The notes below the pieces were generated by a model. The model saw nothing but the letters and a program-made list of their open reading frames with translations. It did not search any database and had not been told where the DNA came from. Position numbers and translations under genes: made by a program. This document shows positions 9,186-21,725 of a stretch of DNA of 64,000 nucleotides, in pieces; the first letter of the stretch is position 1, and each line of letters starts with the position of its first letter. The stretch lies in contig JAEMBT020000009.1 in assembly GCA_018873245.2 (NCBI GenBank), positions 4,208,242 through 4,272,241 on the forward strand, given 5' to 3'. This DNA is from Archegozetes longisetosus (taxonomy: Eukaryota; Arthropoda; Arachnida; Sarcoptiformes; Trhypochthoniidae).

Positions 9186-12100
9186 ACTGATAGCCAGTGA
9201 CGAACAGATCTGTGATTCAAATCTAGTATCGAATCAATCGTTCAGTCAAATACAGGAAACTAAACATTAAAATCATAACTCAATTGACAATCAGTCAAAA
9301 ATTTCTGATTTGAGTCAACAAATGCCTGTCTTCGAGAAGCAAAATATTTACTTTATAAAACAAAAATTAAATTTAATGAAACTATTGGAGTCTAAATGTA
9401 TTGATATTTCTGATGAAAAAAACTAATAGATGATATTTTTATTGAATAAAATTAAAGGTTTAATCTTATGAAAAATACTTTTGAAATACATTTTAATTAA
9501 TTTGAAAAACTCTGCAAAACTAACTGATCTCTCATAGACCTGGCTTTCTGATTAAAATTCTGACAAATGTTTTTATATTCATTACTTTCGTTTATTTCTG
9601 AATAAGTTGAACCAAAAAAAGTTGTAATTCTTTGAAATATTATGTAAAAAAAAAAACACGAAATGATGACTAAACAAGACCTCTCCGATTATAACATTCT
9701 TTCTTTAAGTTTTGATTACTTTCACTCATCAATAACCATAAAATATTAGACATTTTCCGATTTAAATATTACTTAAGACTAGTCCTCACTTGTCTTAAAA
9801 TTTTATCAATTTTTAAGATATAAGTTATGATTATTTTGTTTTATGAAACAAAACAGTCTTAAGATCGACTTAAGATCACGTTTTAGCTTAAGATTTTGCC
9901 TAAGATTTGTCTTAACTCGATCATCCGATCTTAAGACAAAAATCGTTTGTGAAACGCGAATGTCTTAAGATTTTTGAGTTAAGACCGATCTTTAGCTCAG
10001 ATCGTTTTGTGAAACGCACTGCTGGATTCTCGAGTCGTAACCTAAACAAGCCTGATATAAACTAACCGAGAATAAGTTAGGTCGCTTCGCGACCTAACCT
10101 ATTACATCTAAATTTAAATCAGGTTTGGTTTGGGTTACAACTTGATAAAGCCAGGTTTACCCACTTTCCAGGAGGTTAGGTCTCGGTGGCCAGAAGTGGT
10201 CAGGTTCGGGTTGGAAGTAGTCAAGTGTGGTATTAAAATGTACAGCTCGACGAACTAAATCCAATGATGTATTACACTTGGAGGTGGGGGTCGAGAACCC
10301 CTTTAGAGTATTTTAGAAACCTATGAAATGTTCTAGAGTTTCCTAGAACATTCTAGAAACCCATGGAATACTCTAGAACTCATTAGAGCATTCTAGAAAC
10401 TTATGTAATATTTTGAAACTTTTCAAAGCATTTTAGTATAAAAGGAGGTCCACTCTACACATCCGTTCTATATTTTAGTTGACAAACATATGTAATCCAT
10501 TCATATTAGTTGATTAGAGTTTTCGGGTAGGCTCGACGCGAGTTCAAATCAAATCGATTCTCGGTTTGAACAGACTCGACTCGATTTTTACGAGTCGAAA
10601 TCAAATCTTCTCCGACTCGAACTCGACTCCTGCGGAGCACTATTCGTAATCATCTTTGCTCACAAGATTTCTTAAATACATTAAATTGAGTCTCGGATCG
10701 AATATAACAGCAAAATAGCTGTAGTTATTCTTTAAGAGTAACTTATAATCTTTTAGTTCAACTTTTATAAGTCGAGAGCAATTCTTGAGTGATTCGTTAT
10801 CAATAACAGAATCTACATGAGCGAGTAAATGATTTAGAAGTGGAATAACGAAGCAAATAGTCGAATATCTTTGACCCGATAATAGTTTAGTTGATTCATA
10901 AAAAGGTTGTAAAAATTCACAAATTTTTGAAAGAAGTTCCCATTCATCGTCCTTTATCTGATTCTCTTTGAAGTTATCATCCTTAAGACACATATAGCTT
11001 TTCTCATTTTAAGGGTCCTTTCAATCATATCAAAAGTCGAATTCCATCTGATGTAAATATCGCGGTCTAGTTTAACGTAATTTTGATCCAAGACTACAGC
11101 TGTTTCTTCAAACTTTTGTGCTTGTTTTGGAGAATTCTTAACCTAAGAATAGATTAATCTTAAATTTGAAGTAATTCTTGAGATTTGTTTTATGCCTTCA
11201 TTAATTGCCAAATTCAAGACATGCCCAAAACAAGGAAAATGGCAAACTTTATCCACAACTAAATCTTTTTCTAAATAATTATTGAAAAGTTTTATTCCAC
11301 TGATATTATTGGAATTATCAGAGGTTATTGTTATAATTTTTTCCTGTATTTCATATTCTTGAAAAGTTTCAATTAATAGATTTTTCATTTGTTCGCCACT
11401 ATGAGGATAAAGGATATAACGGAAATCTAAAAGATCATGAGACAAACCTTTATTAACATTGACATAATGTCCAGTAATCGAAATATAAGGTCTTCCAGAC
11501 ATTGAAGTCCATATGTCAGTCGTATCTGCAATTTAATTAACAATTTTAGAGAGTTGAGACTTTAATTTCAATTTATTTTCTTCGAATTCTGCGCTAATTT
11601 CTCTTTGAATAGTTTGATGAGAAGGGAGTTATATTTCTGGAGATAAGCCAGCAATTAATTGTTTGAAGTCGGGCTCCTCTACAATATTGAATACGTGATT
11701 TGCATTAAAGATGAACCGAGTCAAGTCTTTTCTGAAATTTCTGTCAGTTTTTCTGACTAAAATTTGTTATTTTTCTTCCTTTGGTACTCTGATGACTTTT
11801 AATGACATGGTTCTTAAGAATAGATTCAGAAATTCGTTTACTATAAGATTGATCACAGCTTTTGTGCTTTCACTTATTGTCTACTAAAGCGAAATAATCA
11901 TTTTTGTTCCACTTTTTCTTCACTTTTACTTTTTCCGCATGACTGTCACTATTACTTTCAATCAAACTAAAAACTTCACTTTCAAGTTAATCACAATATG
12001 AAGACATGCTCGTGTATTTTAAAATTTAATTTTAAAAATGTACTAAATGTATAATTTAGTTTCAATTGTATCATTTAAATGAAAACTGTATTGTAAGTGT

Positions 12101-12982
12101 GTCATCAGATGATTTTTGTTTTAAAGCAAAAGTCTTATGTTTAGTGATTCATTTGTTTATTTTAAAGCTTAGTTTTGCATATACAAGAAATACAACTAAT
12201 ACAAAACATCAAATTACCGCGAATTTAAGTCAGATTTTACCCACAAGCTCTTCAGGCTCAATGAGCTGAGCCTGCGCCTAAGCCTACTGAGCCTAAGACT
12301 CCAAAGTGTTCTTCGAGCCGAGCCTGAAGATAGCAATAAGTTTTAATCAAAATTTGTGATTTTTAAGTAAATAGAAGTTTTATTTCCAACAACAACAAAT
12401 AAATTGTGATTATTAATATAATACTTGAGTGAAATGCAATATATCAATGAAAAACAATATCAAATTAAACATTCATTATTCGATAAATTATCAGTGTTTT
12501 ACATGTAAATTTCAGAAAATACATAAGAAATTTATGATAAAATATGTTCGATATGATAACTGTTTTCAATATGGATTATCGTAACCGAACTTGAAAATTG
12601 TAGATAAAATTGTACACATTGGATATCGACCAATATTTGATCTCAAGTCACTCAAAACAATATCAGTTCTCCCGAACTTCTCAAATTCGCGATCATTTAA
12701 GAATAAGGAGTACTACGTGTTTTGAAGTGCTTTCGATAACTTCTTTCAACTTTAACAATAGTTTTTGCATTTGAACAATATTCTCTTATGAGAATGAAAG
12801 AATTACAGTCGAATATTGATATGTTTTTATAATTATGTAAACAAAGATTATACAATACAAAAATAACCTTCCACTATTTATGAAAGTAGGCGTGAACTTT
12901 AAGCCTCTGTCATACCTAGTTTAAAAGTTATGATCAAAATGTTTTACATTGTAATTCCATCAACACCTTATATTTTAGGTTA

Positions 12983-14910
12983 TTATCTGGATATTTCAAT
13001 GACTTTCAGAAAAAGCACAGCTATAAATGAGATTATCTGTAATATAATAAAAATTTAATTTCATTATTTCAAAAACTATTCGAATAGAATACTAACTTCA
13101 TATCCTCGAAAATAACTTATAATAAATAGTTTTCCACAATAAAATCCGACTCTTTTCTGACCAACATTTTCGATGAACGACATTAACTATTGTTTTGTGA
13201 AGAATAGGTTGATATGAAAGTCGATCATTTTATAATGTAATTTACCTTTAGTTTTGTGATTGTCGAAATACGATATTTTCCTGAATATAACACACAATTA
13301 TTTAATAAAGCATATGTTTTATTAGCCTCTAAACTAACTGAAGACGTCGCGTTTATAATTAATATTAGACATAATGTGAGAAGAATTGAAGAATAAGCAA
13401 AAATAAATTTGACGATTGGAGACATTTTGACAAATAATGCCATGTATACAAACATATTCAAAATGATAGTAAACGAAAACCAAATCGAAAATAAAAATTT
13501 CGACCAATATTTGTCATTGTGTTATGCAGATATAAATTCTTTGATTTTAAATCAGTTTTTCATTCTTTTAAAATAGTTTGTCAAGCAGCTATCTTTAAAA
13601 TGCTTTATATTTTATGTAATGCTTTACTAATGCTTTCAAGGTTATCATTGTATTATCGCTAGCTATGAAATGCAGCTCATATTTTAAAAGAATAACAATT
13701 CAGATCTATTTTGTTTATATAAGATATGTTAAAAAACTGGGAAAGAGAGTCAGTCTTTGGGCGGAGGCCTTGGGAAGAGGACCTCATTATGCCTCTAAGT
13801 GAATGTGAAAAAGTGTTAGAAAGAAGTAAAAATCTTTTAATATGTGAGAACTTTTAAATATGTTTATAACATTTTTATGTATCAATCAAATAATCAAATC
13901 ACGTCTAAGTCCTATTTTATATTTTTTATCTATTTGTTAATTAAATATTATATTAATTACTTATAATTTTTAAAGAAAATAGAAGATTTCAATCAAACAA
14001 AGTATAATATAACTAATAATTTAATAGAATATTAGTTTCAGAATTCTGGATAAATAGTTAACTTTATCCCCAGTTATGCGTTTAGGTTTATGAGCTCGAA
14101 CCTGAACGGCATAACAATTGTATGCAGTGATTTGCTTATATACAGAGTCAAAACTTCTTAGATTGTGAGGAATATATCGTATTTGACGTTTTAAATTTTT
14201 CAAAATTCTTTCGTTTAGTGCTCTTATTCTTATCTTTATGTAATAACTTAGAATATAAAGGTAGACGAATTGACAGAATATGATATTAAAAATGAAATAA
14301 GCATTTAAAGCCCACAAAAAAACTATGAGGTATCCCGAAAACAATAATTTCACTTATGAGACAGTTATAACAAAATGTCGTGAGGGATACGAAACACTGT
14401 TATGGGCAGTAGTATTTTAGTTAGAAATTCATTAAAAGTAAATAACTTTTTAGATAAATCAACCATTTTGTAAATATCTGTTTGATTTGTGAGACAAACA
14501 CTTTGTGGTGAAACTAATCCCGACATCATTTCAAATGGTTTGAGATATGAAGGCTTTATACCATTTCTATAATTATAATAATGAATCATTTGCGATATGA
14601 TTGATATTAATAATAATCCCAATACAAAAAGGTTGTAATGGATTCTTGCGTTCATCAGTTCAGACCAATCTCCCAAATATATTAATAGATTTTTGTTCTC
14701 ATCACTTAATGATAATAAAATAATGCATCGAACAAAGAGCTGTATATTCATTATGAAAATAAATAATGGATTGTGATATCTGTTTCTATGAACAAACTCA
14801 TAAGGAAAATGAGATAAACCAATTTGATATAATTTGAATGCAGCCCTTTTGACGATTTTATTTTGGGGTAAAATATGTTTAGGATTAAAAACTACCATTT
14901 CGATTGCCAT
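12983..14910 (-). pseudogene. Gustatory receptor pseudogene 1, left-arm copy
   Basis: Same three-exon plan as the intact GRs: exon 1 from ATG 14910 to 13246 (interrupted), exon 2 13186-13097, exon 3 13036-12983. The first 160 or so residues are intact (FDP-like start, PSYLKPFEMMSGLVSPQS). A frameshift follows LLPIT, then a stop. Exon 1 is further broken by a solo LTR within the AYN(D/N)EYW block. Exon 2 keeps GQKRVGFYC. The right-arm twin has a different lesion (net 88-bp deletion), so decay continued after the palindrome formed. Confidence 0.88.
13520..14116. mobile_element. Solo LTR, 597 bp, left arm only
   Basis: Starts TGTTATGC and ends GCATAACA (TG...CA), with a 4-bp target duplication ATTG at 13516-13519 and 14117-14120. 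The right arm carries the empty site, GTCATTGTATGCAG (in this orientation). These are the features of an LTR retrotransposon reduced to one LTR. Family (BEL/Pao or Ty3) is not determinable here. A fragment of the same LTR is at 2693. Confidence 0.85.
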
Positions 14911-15557
14911 CACTATATGTTCGACTTATTTTGCATACAACTACAGACTTATTGATGTAGAGTCAAAACTAGAAAAATAAATTTTCAATTTATATTTTAC
15001 GTTAAGATGTCAAGTGTAGGCGACATTTAAATTTATTTATAGGTTTAATCACGATTTTATATATTCGATATTCTTAGAATCCATTAGGTAGTTGAAAAAT
15101 ACATATAATTCTCCATTAAAAATGTCATAACAGGTTTTCATGTCTTGTGATAATTTAATTTTCACCTAAACTAATGCATTTCTGTTATTATTTTAAAACT
15201 CCATTTACGCGATAGATCATACTTAAAAAGAGGTCAATATTTGGAATTTGAAATAATATAAAAAGGTGAGGGAACGGAGCTGAAACTAGATATAAAATTC
15301 ACAAATTTTATATAATATCGAGACGTTAAATATAAGCAATATTTTAAGTAATCGATAGGTGTTAATAGACCTGTTCGTATAATGTTCTAAACTTGTTTAT
15401 TTCTTGGAAAGTAATTGCATATTTTCGTTAGAAAATCTCATTTAAAATATTCTAATGATAAGTTTTCATGTTAGAGATATTTAAAATTGACCTAAACCAA
15501 TTGATTTTTATTTCTCTAAAACATTGTTAAGGAGTCTCTTTCCACATGATAAAATAC

Positions 15558-15841
15558 AGTGAGAGTCATTCAAGTTTCGGCACCACAAAACTTTAATAAC
15601 TTTTTAATTATTTAAGTCATACATATGAAATTTTGCATAAATATAGTTTAGTTATTAATAGTTATACAGAAATTATAACAAATGTTGAAAATGTCCACCA
15701 TCCACCTCCAAACAAAACTGAACGCGACGTACCATATTCTCCGAAGCTTTTTTCAGTTTCAGCACTGATCTTTTTAATTTCATTAATTATGTTCAGCTTT
15801 GATTCTTCAATATTTTGAGGATTTGATAGATATACCCGATA
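15558..15841 (-). pseudogene. maT/DUF4817-type transposase C-terminus, left arm
   Basis: Minus-strand reading contains NPQNIEESKLNIINEIKKI, then after a frame change a VQFCLEVDGGHFQH-like end, the characteristic C-terminus of arthropod Tc1/mariner-related elements whose transposases end in GGHFQHLL. The outer end has GAATGACTCTCACTGTA, matching the terminal repeat of the better preserved element at 50102-50823. Truncated at the other side. Confidence 0.7.
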
Positions 15842-15895
15842 TATATCATCTTTGATGATTAATGATAAATAGCTGCATCAATTAAATAAAACCAT

Positions 15896-16430
15896 TTCCT
15901 GATAAACTCTTTCAACGAACTACATTACCTTTGTTTTCTCGATGAATAAATTTTAAATTTTCTCTCGAAATTGAAATAACATAAAAGTTTAAGAAAATAG
16001 AAATAGTCTTCTAAAATTTTAAATTATAACCGCATACTAACTGAAAAATAACATTTTACACAGAATGTCAAATGGCTTACATAGTTAAATGGTTTATTTG
16101 CTCTGAAATGATTGAACAGTTTTATGATCAATACTATTAGTGATTTTATGATTGAACGAAGATCAATTTGAATAATTGAACCAAAAACTAATATGAATTA
16201 GATTATCAAATTTTGTTCACTAAACATTGTCATATGTATAGTTATGTTAATTATCATTATTATCGATAGCCAGAACAGGTATAATACTCTTAATTATAAG
16301 CAGTGATTTGCCTGTGTAGAGAGTATTCCTAAAATAGAAACAAATATTTCTTATTAGTTGTTTCATATTGCGAGCAGTTCTTTCATCTTCTTCTCATATT
16401 CTAATATTTATGTAATATATATAGGGTCAT
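15896..16430 (-). pseudogene. Gustatory receptor relic 2, left arm
   Basis: Minus-strand traces of a GR: YYINIRI and EDERTARNMKQ near 16430-16340 correspond to YYIKIRIRVLNERI in the intact genes, and an exon-2 trace FVERVYQE near 15920 corresponds to FIERVGQK. Heavily mutated. Exon 2 is split in this copy; the 53.4-kb copy is uninterrupted there. A mariner fragment abuts its 5' side after a deletion of about 1 kb relative to that copy. Confidence 0.7.
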
Positions 16431-16439
16431 GTAAGATAT

Positions 16440-17130
16440 AACAATGACCCTGAATTTCTGGAAAGAATTATCGCTATTGATGAAACTTGGATCAGATCAT
16501 ATGACCCTAAGGATCTATTTAATTCACATCAATGGCGCTTACCTATACAAGAACCGTATGTAATTTTAACTTGAAATATTCGAAAACTAAAATAATGCTA
16601 GTGGCCATATTTGATGCGGCAAGCCCACCAAAACAGGAGCAACGATAGATGACTGGAAGGTGATGATGATTCTTGCTTTTCATCAAAATCTGATATTCTA
16701 CTATCGACTTTTACTGAAAATACAATTGTCAAATTTCAAGTATATATTGATTTTTGGACAAATAATACTTTCAGAAGTAAAGAATCACTGTGTTAATAAT
16801 CCATTTATCCTGCACGACAGTGCCAGACTACATAAACACCGGAAAGTCAAATAATTCTTTAATCGAAATCGTTGGGTGGAACTTAATCACACCCTTATAG
16901 TCTTGTTTTGAACGCTTGCGACTTTGATGTTATTGCAAGAATAAAGAGGCCAAATAAAGATATGAGATTTCCTAATCAGACTCAACATTGGATGGTGTAT
17001 GGCCGAGTTATAAATGAAATAAATGTCGAAAGAGCCACCACTTGTATAAGACACTTCTCACTGCGATGGGATTTGATCAACCAGATAGGAGGGGAATACA
17101 TTCACTAATTATACAGTCATATTTAAAAAA
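16440..17130 (+). pseudogene. mariner transposase relic, left arm
   Basis: Plus strand: NNDPEFLERIIAIDETW (first catalytic Asp region), KPTKTGATIDDWKVMM, then ILHDSARLHKHRKVK, corresponding to the HDNARPH motif with the second catalytic Asp, and a C-terminal trace. Several frame breaks. The N-terminal third present at 54.4-54.9 kb is deleted here. Ends near ACAGTCATATTT. Confidence 0.85.
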
Positions 17131-17197
17131 ATATAGGTTTGTTTTAAAGATCCAGTTGTTCGGACTATTCTGCTAGCATCTAATATATAATATGTAT

Positions 17198-18528
17198 TCA
17201 TCTTGACATTTCTATTGTTTTGAGCAAAAGTATAGCTATTATTGAAATAATCTATTGGGTAAGAAAAATAATCATCTTAAACTTTTAACATTTGATAATC
17301 CATACAATACTCACTTCGTATCCACGAAAATAGTTTATAATAAACAATTTCCAACAATAAAATCCAACAGTTTTCTGACCAACTCTTTCAATGAATGACA
17401 TTAACTATAATTCAGTGAAAAAAATTCTAAGTTAAGATTTGATCATTTTGTAGAACGTTTTACCTTCAGCCTTATAGTAATTGGAAAATAATATCTTCCT
17501 GAATAAGATATACAATTGTTAATTAGCTTATACGATTTATTTGCCTCTGAATTAACTGCAGACGTGATGTTTACGATTCCCATTAGTATTAAGATAAATA
17601 GAATGGACACAAAAATAAAAAAAGATTTATTGATTGAGGGCATTTTGATAAATAATGTCATGTATAAAAATGTGCTCAAAATGATGGTAAATAAGAACCA
17701 AATCAAGAATAAAAATTTAGACCAATATTCGTTATTGTATGCAGTGATCTCCTTATATAAAGAGTCAAAATTTCTTAAAATTTGATGAATATATCGTATT
17801 TCTCGTTTTAAACTTTTAGAAATTCTTTCGTTCAGTACTCGTATTCTAATCTTTATGTAATAACATATAATATAATAGTATATCAATTGCCAAAATACAA
17901 TGCTATATATGAAATAGGCATTCAATGCCCACAAAATGCTAAGAGATATTCCAAATATAATAACTTCATTAATAGAATAGTTGTAACAAAACGTGATAAA
18001 CGTTATAAAATATGCTATAATAGGCAGTACTATTTTAGTTAGAAATTCAGTTAAACTAAATAACATTTTAGATAAATCAATCATTTTGTAAACATCCGTT
18101 TGATTTGTGAGACCAATACTTTGTGGTGAAACTAATCCCGACATCATTTCGAAAGGTTTAAGATATGAGAGCTTTGCACCATTCCTATAATTGAAATAAT
18201 GAATGATTTGAGATACGATAGGTATTAATAATCCTGTGGCTATGAAAAGGTTGAAATGGATTCTTGCATTCAATAGATCAGAAAAATCGCCCAAATAAAT
18301 GAATAAATGTTTGTTCTCATCACTTAATGACAATAAAATAACACTTCGAATAAGGAGTTGTATATGCATTGTGAAAATAAATAATGGATTGTGTAATATA
18401 TTCCTATGAACCAACTCATAAGAAAAATTAGATAAACCAATTTTATATAATTGAGATGAGGCTGTTTTGATGATTTTATTTCGAGGTATAAGTTGTTTTG
18501 GATCAAAAACTGTTTCTTCGATTGCCAT
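17198..18528 (-). CDS. Gustatory-receptor-like protein, left palindrome twin
   Basis: Predicted 402-residue seven-transmembrane chemoreceptor. Exon 1 18528-17464 (355 codons, from ATG; the frame is open just upstream), exon 2 17404-17315 (30 codons), exon 3 17251-17198. All introns are phase 0 with GT-AG ends (AAG/GTAAAA, TATAG/TTA, GAA/GTGAGT, AATAG/ATT). TM segments near 48-68, 92-112, 163-188, 190-225, 278-300, 309-331 and 386-400. Exon 2 holds IERVGQKTVGFYCW, the region before TM7 where arthropod GRs keep a TYhhhhhQF-like motif; here it is divergent, as in mite GRs. GRs are ligand-gated cation channels of taste neurons; the ligand is unknown. Protein identical to the right-arm copy. Confidence 0.88.
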
Positions 18529-18531
18529 CAC

Positions 18532-21030
18532 TGTATATTTAAATTATTTTGCACACAATTACAAACTTATTGATTACAAAATTTGCAAAACCAAAAATTG
18601 AAAAGTAAGCTTTCAAGTTATATCTACATATAAGATTTCAAATGTAGGTAACATTGAGATTAATCAATAGGTATTATGCACTTTTATATGACCTTCAATA
18701 CTCATAGAACTCACCAAAAATGTAGTTGAAAAATACATAAAAGTATCATAATAGTAAGTTTCCATGTCTTTTGATAATTCAACTTTCACTTAAAAAATGT
18801 ATTTTTGTTGTAAGAAGTTTCATTCTACCTGACACGAAATAATTAAAAATAGAGTATATATTAGAAATTGAAAAAAATATTCATATGCGAAGTTATAGAG
18901 CTAAAACTAGATAGAAAATCCTAAAATTACATTTAACATTCATACACTAAATCTAAATAATATTTTAAGTGTCATAAAACTTTTCTATTCGCATAATCTT
19001 CAATTTCATGTTATTTCGAAACAATAGAAAATTTTAGATAAAATGTCCTAATGGTATGTTATCATGTCTATCAATAATTTAACTTTCACCTAAACCAATC
19101 AATATATATTTATATAAATTATTATTATGAAGACCTTTCCGCATGATAAAATATATAAAAAGTTTTGCATAAGTTAATTTGCAGAAAATTCCATAAAAAG
19201 TTTGAATCATTCAAAAATGTTCTAAAATATAATTGTTGAATGACAAGTTTTTACTAATTAGTTAATTCATTAATCAAAATCTCATTAATTCATTTAATTA
19301 TTTTAACCGAAACTAATATTTTCAAATCAGAGTTTACTATTTAAGTAACCAAAATGTTTAATTATAGTTCCTGTTGAATTTAATACCTCTATAAGTTCTG
19401 AATTGCCTTCGGTTTTATCAACCTTTTAATTGAAAATTCGATGCAACTCATTTTTCTAAGAAATTTGTTTGACTTATATTAAATACCATTTTGAGAATTT
19501 AACTATCAAATTTAACTAATTTTCTATGAGAATTTAATAAGTTTATTTAAGATATAAAACCATTTCTAAAACGAGTGTCTCAGAAATAAATTCTTTGAAA
19601 CTTATGTTATATTGAGTATAAAATTAATTCAAACATTTTTTTCTCGCTAACTCTATTCTTAATTCATTAAGTAAATTTCCTTTTTCACAATAATGGGGTC
19701 CTCGCAATGTTATTCATACTTTTGAGTTTTACATTGATATACGGATATATCTCATTGATTAATGTGATATTGAGACAGTTATTGCTTGCAAAAGTCTCGA
19801 ACTAAAATCTTATGAGTTAATATACTAGTAATCATAAGTCTTCGATTATTTCCCTTGTAAAATTAATAATAGTTTGAAATTTCTTTACACGTAGTCCCAC
19901 ATGAAGATAGTATCCAAGAACTAGCAATAAGCCAACGTTAGCTCAATCTTAATTCGTTCAGCTCTAAATTGTGTCTTTATTGAATTATATTAATAAATAA
20001 ATTATTTAGTTGTACATAACTTAGTATATTCAGTGTTCTGTTAAAGTCAAATTAAAATTATAGAACTACTGTTTATCGCAATAAATTTAATTAAAGCTGA
20101 TTTAAAACAGTTTTTGTAAATAAAAAAGTTAATCATTGATGTTGAAGAATAACTGCAAGTTACGTGTTAAGCGTTTGGCAGAGCATTTCACCGAAAGTAT
20201 AAAAGATATTTAGCATTAAAACATTAACAACTGGAAGAAATCGGTACCATAACAGTATAAAATACCATCATATCAATAACTTAATGTATCAGTTTGAAAA
20301 GAAAGCCTGAAAGTAGTCATCCACATACAGTAGATTATGTCAAGAAGAGAAAAGTATGCAAGGATATAGTATGTTTTTGTTTTAACTATGAAAATATAAT
20401 TTTTTGAAGTTGGCTGCTTTAAATTATAAATTTGATAAATATTTCTAAGTTCATTCAAAGAAATATTTTTAGAATAGCGTAAATTTAAATATTGTTTTTG
20501 AATTGTATGAATAATAAACAATCTTTGAAATGGCTACCGAAATAGCTTTTATTCGAAGTAAATTTTGGACTTAAACTTTAATTTTAGATAATTATATGTT
20601 CAAAAAAGACAAATAATTTGATCAAACAGTACACTATAGATACATTGTAAAATTACTTTTGTTTTGTTAGATAACAAATATTTTAAACACCTTGGAGATC
20701 ATGAGTATGCTTCCAATCAAATGAATATCGTTAAGTTGATTAAAGTGATTTTTGTTTAGTATAATGATTCTTACAATGGAACTGTCTCACCACTAAGATT
20801 CCGATTTTGAAAAGATTTTAAAAAGACAAATGGTATGTCATATGATGTTCAAAAATGCTGATCACCATTTCTATAAGAGTTATACTCATTCAAAATTGCG
20901 TTAACTGCTGTCCAAATAATAGTATAAGAGGCAAATCACACTTATTAGTTTCCAATTAATATACATTTAGTTTTAAAAATGAAGGTTATTTACTACATGA
21001 AGCGTTGATTTCTCTACATATATATTAATA
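18532..21030. other. Upstream flank of the left-arm GR, no gene seen
   Basis: AT-rich. About 18540-19560 is a recurrent GR 5' flank: related sequence lies at 39960-40620, 57040-57860 and, weakly, 62630-63180, so it travels with the GR unit. An open frame at 20273-20521 starts with TTG, is frame-shifted in the right arm and has no domain; I do not call it a gene. Confidence 0.5.
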
Positions 21031-21033
21031 ATC

Positions 21034-21725
21034 GGTAGATGGTGCCTTTTCCAGGCACACCCTTTTCATGATTGATCCTAATAGTACTCGGTGTATGTAG
21101 TCTAACGATATAGTACATGCCATGTTTTATCCACAAATGACGTGAAATTTTTGATGTTTTAATCATTATTATATACCCCAGGCACCTACTTTTGATGATC
21201 GATCCTAATAGTACTCGATGTAGTGAGTCGAATGATATATTACATGCCCATGTTCTGTCCATAAATTACGTAAAAGTGAAATATTTCAAAAACTCAAAAA
21301 TAGTTCTATCTCTAGGTATCCCCCCCGAAAGGCGATATAAGATATTTCTCCATAAAGTAATCAAGTATCCACGTGCGTGATTTAACCTAAGTGAAAATTG
21401 CGTCAGGTCGCGAAGCGAGGAACACGAAGCGTTCCGACTGAAGTGATCTGACGCTATCTTCAGCTTAGGTTAAATTGGATTCGTGGTGGTTAGGTTAAAC
21501 GAGTCGCCAATTGGTACGTTGAGAGAAGGATGAATGGAGAGAAGGATGAATGGAGAGGGGATGTCTGGGGTGGTCAGGTGGGTGCCTATATATATATAAA
21601 AAATTCAAAATTCTCACCTAATTTATGGATAAATCATGGCATGTGATATATCATTCGACTCCTCACATCGAGTACTATTAGGATCGATCATTCAAAATAT
21701 GTGCCCTTAAAAGGCACCATCTACC
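21034..21725. mobile_element. Foldback element with GGTAGATGGTGCC ends, left arm
   Basis: Terminal inverted repeats GGTAGATGGTGCCTTTT and AAAAGGCACCATCTACC, with an inner inverted match (CCTAATAGTACTCG near 21078 and CGAGTACTATTAGG near 21669) and two further direct copies of that inner motif. The core is GC-richer with GGTCGCGAAGCG, a motif also seen in the repeat at 10.08 kb, and a tandem GAGAGAAGGATGAATG. Non-coding; class unknown. The mirror copy is at 27545. Confidence 0.65.

Larger units (their letters stand above)
7840..10021 (+). mobile_element. Harbinger-like DNA transposon, 2.2 kb
   Basis: Terminal inverted repeats start CAGTGCGTTTC and end GAAACGCACTG, with a 3-bp direct repeat CTG outside each end (7837-7839 and 10022-10024). 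The uninterrupted paralogous site near 42.2 kb supports the boundaries. Repeats of the CTTAAGATC type crowd both ends. Internally it carries a Myb/SANT-like reading frame, the accessory DNA-binding gene of PIF/Harbinger elements, but I found no Harbinger nuclease, so it is probably defective. Confidence 0.75.
7560..10309. repeat. Inverted-repeat family inside hAT 2, split by a Harbinger-like element
   Basis: About 7560-7700 and 10200-10309 are inverted copies (shared TTGGATTTAGTTCGTCGAGC and the GACCCCC/ACCTCC block). The inner flanks CTCGTAATGG and CTCGAGTCGTAACC reappear joined at about 42155-42200 inside another foldback element, so this is a dispersed repeat family and the stretch between is an insertion. 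Confidence 0.65.
7342..10642. mobile_element. hAT element 2, non-autonomous, inserted in hAT 1
   Basis: Ends TAGTGCTCCG and CGGAGCACTA are perfect 10-bp inverted repeats, flanked by an 8-bp target duplication TTCGTAAT at 7334-7341 and 10643-10650, the hAT hallmark. Subterminal GAGTCGA/TCGACTC motifs are repeated near both ends. Joining the flanks restores the reading register of hAT 1. It has no transposase of its own; its interior is a foldback repeat and a Harbinger-like element. 3.3 kb. Confidence 0.9.
6939..12006 (-). pseudogene. hAT transposase (element 1), split by hAT element 2
   Basis: N-terminal part (about 12006-11520) is frame-shifted but shows a BED-like finger region (CDQSYSKRISESILKNH). 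At 11502-11143 lies the DDE-core block with ITSDNSNN, VCHFPCFGHVLNLAINEG, matching hAT motifs. 10993-10651 continues with WELLSKICEFLQPFYEST. The reading then jumps over 7342-10642 to 7333 and on to 6939, where TATSVPSEQIFSKA and KRRNRLS are the hAT C-terminal dimerisation signature. Stops and frameshifts occur besides the insertion, so no protein is made. Confidence 0.85.
6664..12328 (-). mobile_element. Decayed hAT element 1, host of nested insertions
   Basis: Ends are rich in short GAGCCT/AGGCTC motifs: TAGGCTCG near 6664 and, inverted, CGAGCCTG near 12321-12328, with many further copies in the first and last 100 bases, as is typical of hAT subterminal repeats. It encloses a minus-strand hAT transposase pseudogene. 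No 8-bp target duplication is evident (left flank GTTGTCCA, right flank AAGATAGC), so ends may have been lost or recombined. The right end lies within about five bases of the palindrome boundary. A 3.3-kb second hAT sits inside the transposase. Confidence 0.7.

Noticed and set aside
13520-14116. MITE with 8-bp inverted ends
   Set aside because: TG...CA termini, 4-bp duplication and size fit a solo LTR better; ends beyond 8 bp are not inverted repeats.
20273-20521. Protein-coding gene of 82 residues
   Set aside because: Starts with TTG, no domain, and the right-arm copy has a one-base length difference that breaks the frame.
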